Positions 59,854 through 64,000 of a DNA stretch of 64,000 nucleotides are shown here, in pieces. The notes beneath the pieces are model-generated. The model was not told the DNA's origin. It did no database searches and saw only the letters and a program-made list of their open reading frames with translations. Source of the stretch: Leptospira sp. (GTDB taxonomy: Bacteria; Spirochaetota; Leptospiria; Leptospirales; Leptospiraceae); the NCBI GenBank assembly GCA_027533185.1, contig JAPZTS010000014.1, positions 1-64,000 on the forward strand. The letters run 5' to 3'. Within the stretch, counting starts at the first letter, position 1. The number at the start of each line of letters is the position of its first letter. The translations under genes were made by a program, and so were the position numbers.

Positions 59854-61607
59854 ACTAGACCTGCTAGTTTTAAAAATTCTTTTTCCGCGGTGTTAATATC
59901 TTCCCCGAGTTTTTCCCACAAAATCGGAATATCCTCTACTTTCTTTGGTTTTTTTAAGGAAGCAAACGATGAGTAGATTTTTACTTTAGGTTCGGTTCCA
60001 GACGGACGGATTGTAAGTTTTGCATTCCCTTCCAATTCCACTTGGATTACGTTGGATTTTGGCATTCCCTTAAAAATCCCTGATTTTGATTTTCCAGATG
60101 CATTTTGTCTTTCGAAATCCAAAACTCCTACAACCTTTCTACCACCTAAAATCTTTCCAATAAGACTGGAGTTCCTAAGTGCCTCAATAGAGTCTTTGAT
60201 TTTTGTTTGCCCCGTGCTTCCCTCTAAAGTTAATGAATACAAACTTTCCCGATACAAACCATAGTTAAGATAAATTTGATTTAGATAACCAAGAATATCT
60301 GTTTTTTCTGCAAGGATTTCGATAAAGAGAAGTGCACTGGAAAGCGAATCCTTGTCTCGGACAAGAGGTACGGGAAGGTATCCATACGATTCTTCCCCAC
60401 CAAAGAGAAACACATGATCCTTTTTTTTCTCAATCGCTTTCATCTCCTCGGCGATGTACTTAAAACCAGTTAATACATTGCTAATTTTAATGTTATTTTT
60501 TTTGGCGATGGACTCTTGTAGGTCTGTAGTAACTATTGTTTTGACTAAGTGGTAAGTTTTCTTTTTGGACTTTCCCTTTTTTTCGCAAAGATATGCAGCC
60601 ATAATCGAGCCGATTTGATTTCCATTTAAATACTCATATTCGCCGTCACCTTTTAAAACACCTACACCCAGCCTATCAGCATCGGGATCGGTAGCTAAAA
60701 AAACAGGAGCCTTTCTCTTCTTTGCATACGTTTCTGAGAGTGCAAGTGCTTCCTTTTCCTCTGGATTCGGATACTTGACAGTTGGAAATTCCCCATTTGG
60801 TTTTTTCTGTTCTGGAACCAAAAACACGGATTTGTATCCAAAGTATTGGAACATCTTAGCCATATACTCTCCACCTGTTCCGTGTAACGGAGAATAAATG
60901 ATTTTTAGATGATTCTTTACCTTTGGTTTCGTTTTTCCTAGGAGACCAGATGATTTTAAATCCTTTAGGTAGGTCTTGAAGACAACATCACTTACTGGTT
61001 TAACGAACTTTTTATAATCTTTATCTGTTTTTTTGATATTTGGTATTAAATTCCAATCATTGATATTTGATATTTTTTTGATAATCAAACTATCATCTGG
61101 TGGAACAAGTTGGCCGCCATCGGAAAGGTAAGCCTTGAAGCCATTGTATTCTGGAGGATTGTGAGATGCAGTAATCACAATTCCACCTTGTGCACCATAA
61201 TAACGAATTGCATACGAAAGAATTGGCGTTGGTGTTACTTTGGGGAATAAGTAGACTGTAACACCTAACTTGGCTCCAATTCCAGCAGAGATCTCTGCAA
61301 ATTCTTTGGACATCCTTCGGGAATCATAGGCGATGACAATCGATGGGTTCTTGTTAGTTTCAGCGAGATAAGATAAAAATCCAAGAGCAGCGCGACCTAT
61401 GGTATACAAATTGAGCTTCCCAACTCCGTTACCAAGTTTGCCTCGGATCCCTCCGGTTCCAAAACTGAGGGGAATGGAATAGGAATCTACAAGTTCTGAT
61501 GTCTTTCCTTGTTTCCATTCCTCATAAGCAATTTTTGCCTCCGATTGGATTTCAGGGGAAAAAGGTGATTTCGTCCATGAGAGGATGTAGTCTTCTGGTT
61601 TCAACAT
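59850..61607 (-). CDS. Phosphoglucomutase/phosphomannomutase
   Basis: The true start is probably the ATG at 61607, preceded by AGGAT; the frame is open for 141 more bases but those overlap the divergent gene. The 585-residue enzyme belongs to the alpha-D-phosphohexomutase superfamily, PGM2-like by length: FGTGGIRG (49-56), phosphoserine Ser148 in ITASHNPPEYNGFK, metal site DPDADRLG near 300, the FGGEESYG sugar loop and RPSGTEPKVK phosphate site. It interconverts hexose 1- and 6-phosphates for envelope sugars. First gene of a four-gene minus run. Confidence 0.9.
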
Positions 61608-61653
61608 AGCTATCCTACTATCCTGTAGAAGCGAACTTGTCTGGAAATCAAAA

Positions 61654-62742
61654 TTGGAACCAAGGGAATTTTTCATAGAGGATCGATTGGAAAGGTATCG
61701 AATGGATGCCATCTGCAATGCGGGCGAGAGTGGGCTATCTGCCTTCAACCTTACCGAAACCTTGGACCATGCGGGCTTGAATTGGAGTGATTTGGATAGA
61801 ATCTCTTTGGCAGATTCGCCAAACCGAGGCAGTCTTTCGCTCAGAAAAGAAATTGCTTCACTCTATCCGGGTGTCGGTCCCGACCAAGTTCTTGTGACGA
61901 CTGGAACGGGAGAAGCTCTGTTTCTAGCATTCCATCTTCTTGTAAAAGAAAAAGATACCGTTTCCGTACTTTGGCCTGCTTTCCAGGCACTTTATGAGAT
62001 TCCGAATGCCCTAGGTGCCTCCATTGAACCAATTCCTGTAGATGGACCTCTTCGCAAATCGATGTGGGAGGGGATTCGGGCAACTCTCCATATCATCAAC
62101 CACCCTCACAATCCAACTGGTCAGAGTTTTGCCGAAGGCGAACTAGATAAGACAAAAAAAAAATTAGCCCAAACTGGCTCTAAAGTTCTTTTTGATGAAC
62201 ATTACCGTTTTTTGCCGAATTCAGGTATGTTAGGTGAAACAGGCGTAGATATCCAGTCAGGATTTTATGGAACTGGTTCTTTTACAAAATGTTTTGGTGT
62301 CACTGGACTTCGAATCGGGTGGTTGGTCGCCGATGAAAAATTCATCGAGAGAGCAAGATCTTTTAAAGACTATCTAACGCATACAGTCTCTCCGATAAGT
62401 GAAACGATCGCTCGCGGACTTCTAGCTAACCGTAAAAATTTTTTACCTAAAATACAAACGCGCGTTAGGAATAATTTAAATTTGTTTGAAAACCTATTCC
62501 AGGAACTGCCAAATATCAAAACCTTTTTGAAACCAATGGGAGGGCTCGTTGGTTGGGTTGGCATAGAAAATGGAATCTCGTCGGAAACGTATGCAGACAA
62601 ATTGTACGAAAAAACGGGAGTATTTGTGTTGCCTGGTGCCAATTTTGAGTGTGAAGGATTTTTAAGAATTGGGTTTGGCGAGACGGAAAAACGATTTGCC
62701 CAAGGACTAGAAAGGTGGTTGGAATGCTCTTCAGTCCTTTAA
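61654..62742 (+). CDS. Class I/II PLP-dependent aminotransferase
   Basis: The 362-residue protein has NHPHNPTGQ (Asn153), Asp181 in LFDEHYRF, PLP Lys212 in GSFTKCFGVTGLRIGW and Arg220, the carboxylate-binding region of fold-type I aminotransferases. The substrate is unknown; general aspartate- or histidinol-phosphate-like specificity cannot be separated here. A TTG at 61654 gives the full N-terminus; an ATG at 61702 with better GGAAAGG spacing would remove 16 residues. It overlaps the RNase-H-like gene by 19 bases. Confidence 0.82.
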   Translation: MEPREFFIEDRLERYRMDAICNAGESGLSAFNLTETLDHAGLNWSDLDRISLADSPNRGSLSLRKEIASLYPGVGPDQVLVTTGTGEALFLAFHLLVKEKDTVSVLWPAFQALYEIPNALGASIEPIPVDGPLRKSMWEGIRATLHIINHPHNPTGQSFAEGELDKTKKKLAQTGSKVLFDEHYRFLPNSGMLGETGVDIQSGFYGTGSFTKCFGVTGLRIGWLVADEKFIERARSFKDYLTHTVSPISETIARGLLANRKNFLPKIQTRVRNNLNLFENLFQELPNIKTFLKPMGGLVGWVGIENGISSETYADKLYEKTGVFVLPGANFECEGFLRIGFGETEKRFAQGLERWLECSSVL

Positions 62743-63476
62743 GATCCAGTTTACAATTGTTTTTTGGGATTGGCGAAAATAGAGAAAAGTCCCTATATAC
62801 AAAAGGTTTAAGAACTTGGGAAGACTATCTCCTTTACGTAAAATCGGATCCATCCTTTACCAAAGAAGCGGTAGGTTTGGTAGAAACTCGATATTTGGAG
62901 CTCAAAAGAGCGTATGACAGTAAGGATTATGATTTTTTTTCTAAAACACTCCCGTCTATTGAATTGTGGCGATTGTGGTCCGAGTATTCGAATAAGTTTT
63001 GTTTTTTAGATATTGAGACCACAGGAATTAGCGCCTATTCGGTGGCAACAGTCGTTAGTATCTTTCAAAATTCGGAAATCAGAACATACGAGAGAGGAAA
63101 AAATTTAGAATTTCTATTCGAAGAAATCCATAAAGATTGGATCCTTGTTACGTACAATGGAAAGAGATTTGACATACCATTTTTAGAGAGAGAATTCCAA
63201 GTTAAATTTGAAAATCCTCACTTGGATTTGATGAACCTTCTGCATTCCCTGGGAATTAAGGGCGGATTAAAAAAATCGGAAGAACTACTTGGTCTAACTA
63301 GACCAAGCCACTTGGTAGGCATGGAAGGTCGAGATGCACCAATACTCTGGCAGAAATACCAAAGAGACAATGACCTTGAGGCTCTAGAAACCTTAGTTTC
63401 ATACAACCGCGAAGACACAAAAAATTTAGAAGCGGTTTTAGAACGCGCGATTGATCGAATCTACCAAAAACTTTGA
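62724..63476 (+). CDS. RNase-H-like exonuclease, YprB type
   Basis: I use the ATG at 62724 behind AAAGG; a GTG 9 bases upstream is the alternative. The 250-residue protein has the DEDD exonuclease residues: FLDIETTG (Asp, Glu), VTYNGKRFDIPFLE (Asp), and SYNREDTKNLE (Asp near 230). This is the predicted RNase-H-like domain of YprB, which lies in a DNA-repair/helicase context in other bacteria. Residues 1-85 are an unassigned helical region. It is coupled to the aminotransferase gene. Confidence 0.78.
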   Translation: MLFSPLRSSLQLFFGIGENREKSLYTKGLRTWEDYLLYVKSDPSFTKEAVGLVETRYLELKRAYDSKDYDFFSKTLPSIELWRLWSEYSNKFCFLDIETTGISAYSVATVVSIFQNSEIRTYERGKNLEFLFEEIHKDWILVTYNGKRFDIPFLEREFQVKFENPHLDLMNLLHSLGIKGGLKKSEELLGLTRPSHLVGMEGRDAPILWQKYQRDNDLEALETLVSYNREDTKNLEAVLERAIDRIYQKL

Positions 63477-63503
63477 AGACAAACGGACAGTAAACTCGTT
63501 TAT

Positions 63504-63935
63504 CTATTGAGAGCCATACATGTATTCCCTTAGGATCGACATCTCCGCTTGGGTTTTTGTAAGTTTGGTTTTTATCGCATCACCGATTGAGATGAGACCA
63601 ACAATATTATCTCCATCCAAAACTGGCATATGACGGAACTTTTTAGTGACCATCGTATTCAAAATAGCATCAATATTATCAGAAGGACTTGCAACCGTTA
63701 GCTGAGAGGTCATCACCGATTTTAGTGGGACATTCCCAACGTTAGCATGTTCTTTTGCAACTACTCGCATCAAATCTCTCTCCGTAAAGATTCCCGATAA
63801 TTTCCCATTGTTTGTGACGATGATGGAACCAACTTTTGCCTCAACCATCAACTGTGTAGCTTCTAAAACCGACTTCCCTTCATCGATGGCAAGTAAGGTT
63901 ACTGGTTTGTCTTTGAGAATATCTTTTACGAGCAT
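63504..63935 (-). CDS. Two-CBS-domain protein
   Basis: The 143-residue protein consists of two CBS domains (about 7-60 and 70-130) and nothing else. The first contains GSIIVTNNGKLSGIFTERDL and the second VTKKFRHMPVLDGDNIVGLISIGD, the standard strand-helix pattern. Such Bateman modules bind adenosine nucleotides and regulate a partner protein, unknown here. The 65 bases between its start and the window end contain no gene I can call. Confidence 0.88.
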   Translation of the reverse strand: MLVKDILKDKPVTLLAIDEGKSVLEATQLMVEAKVGSIIVTNNGKLSGIFTERDLMRVVAKEHANVGNVPLKSVMTSQLTVASPSDNIDAILNTMVTKKFRHMPVLDGDNIVGLISIGDAIKTKLTKTQAEMSILREYMYGSQ

Positions 63936-64000
63936 AGCACTCTAAATGGAAATCGATCCAACAGAGATAGCAAGAAATTTTTCATTCTAGTAGGTAGGAA

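Overview
The window is AT-rich bacterial DNA, and its gene content points to a spirochaete of the genus Leptospira. The evidence is a tandem pair of FlaA-type periplasmic flagellar sheath genes, a P83/100-family gene, lipoproteins with loose spirochaetal lipoboxes, a GreA with a very long N-terminal extension, and many 7TM-type sensor proteins. The species cannot be fixed from the sequence alone. No rRNA, tRNA, insertion sequence, prophage or CRISPR array was seen. Coding density is high, and many neighbouring genes overlap by 4 bases (ATGA) and so are probably translationally coupled.

Layout. 1-4362: a cut-off metalloenzyme gene on the minus strand, then a plus-strand run of a large membrane protein, a TPR protein and a small ribbon-helix-helix/PIN-like pair. 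4312-8118 (minus): serC, a secreted protein, rpiB and a LamG-like secreted protein. 8244-15302: P83/100 gene, a TPR gene (minus), ilvB-ilvN and a secreted zinc peptidase. 15317-16837 (minus): trxB and a TPR lipoprotein. 16935-20259: Xer recombinase, RsbW-like ATPase, hslV and hslU. 20266-22979 (minus): a pabB-pabC fusion and a GHKL-like protein. 23065-28332: lipoyl domain, phosphoesterase, Mrp ATPase, UVR-motif protein, release-factor-like protein, and a SpoIIE-type phosphatase gene interrupted by one in-frame TGA. 28333-28820, the only stretch above 300 bases without an intact gene, holds a decayed vapBC toxin-antitoxin module and the groEL terminator. 28821-32507 (minus): groEL, groES with two CIRCE-like operators upstream, and a HerA-like ATPase.

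32679-38583: hybrid histidine kinase facing a NarL-type regulator, a cyclic-nucleotide-binding protein, a PUR-domain protein, and flaA2-flaA1 closed by a strong terminator. 38724-45541: greA, an M23 peptidase (minus), an LptE-like lipoprotein, a Fur-family regulator and tgt. 45626-50427: STAS anti-sigma antagonist, LysM lipoprotein, nadC and a Rel/Spo (p)ppGpp enzyme. 50434-57157: GH13 glycosidase (minus), a solute-binding lipoprotein, a kinase-like protein, a GT-C membrane glycosyltransferase and a PgeF-family protein. 57138-61607 (minus): phosphohexomutase, argD, leuB and a receiver-like protein with Glu at the phosphoacceptor site. 61654-63935: aminotransferase, RNase H-like exonuclease and a CBS protein (minus). 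The last 65 bases hold no gene I can call.

Themes. Housekeeping metabolism (serine, branched-chain amino acids, arginine, folate, NAD, queuosine) is mixed with envelope and signalling genes. All three roles of a partner-switching pathway are present but scattered: an RsbW-like kinase, an RsbV-like antagonist and an RsbU-like phosphatase, and the phosphatase is broken. The most unusual material is at 26.4-28.7 kb (nonsense-split phosphatase and dead vapBC), 3.75-4.36 kb (a toxin-antitoxin-like pair whose PIN-like partner lacks recognisable catalytic residues) and 53.7 kb (an orphan kinase-fold protein).
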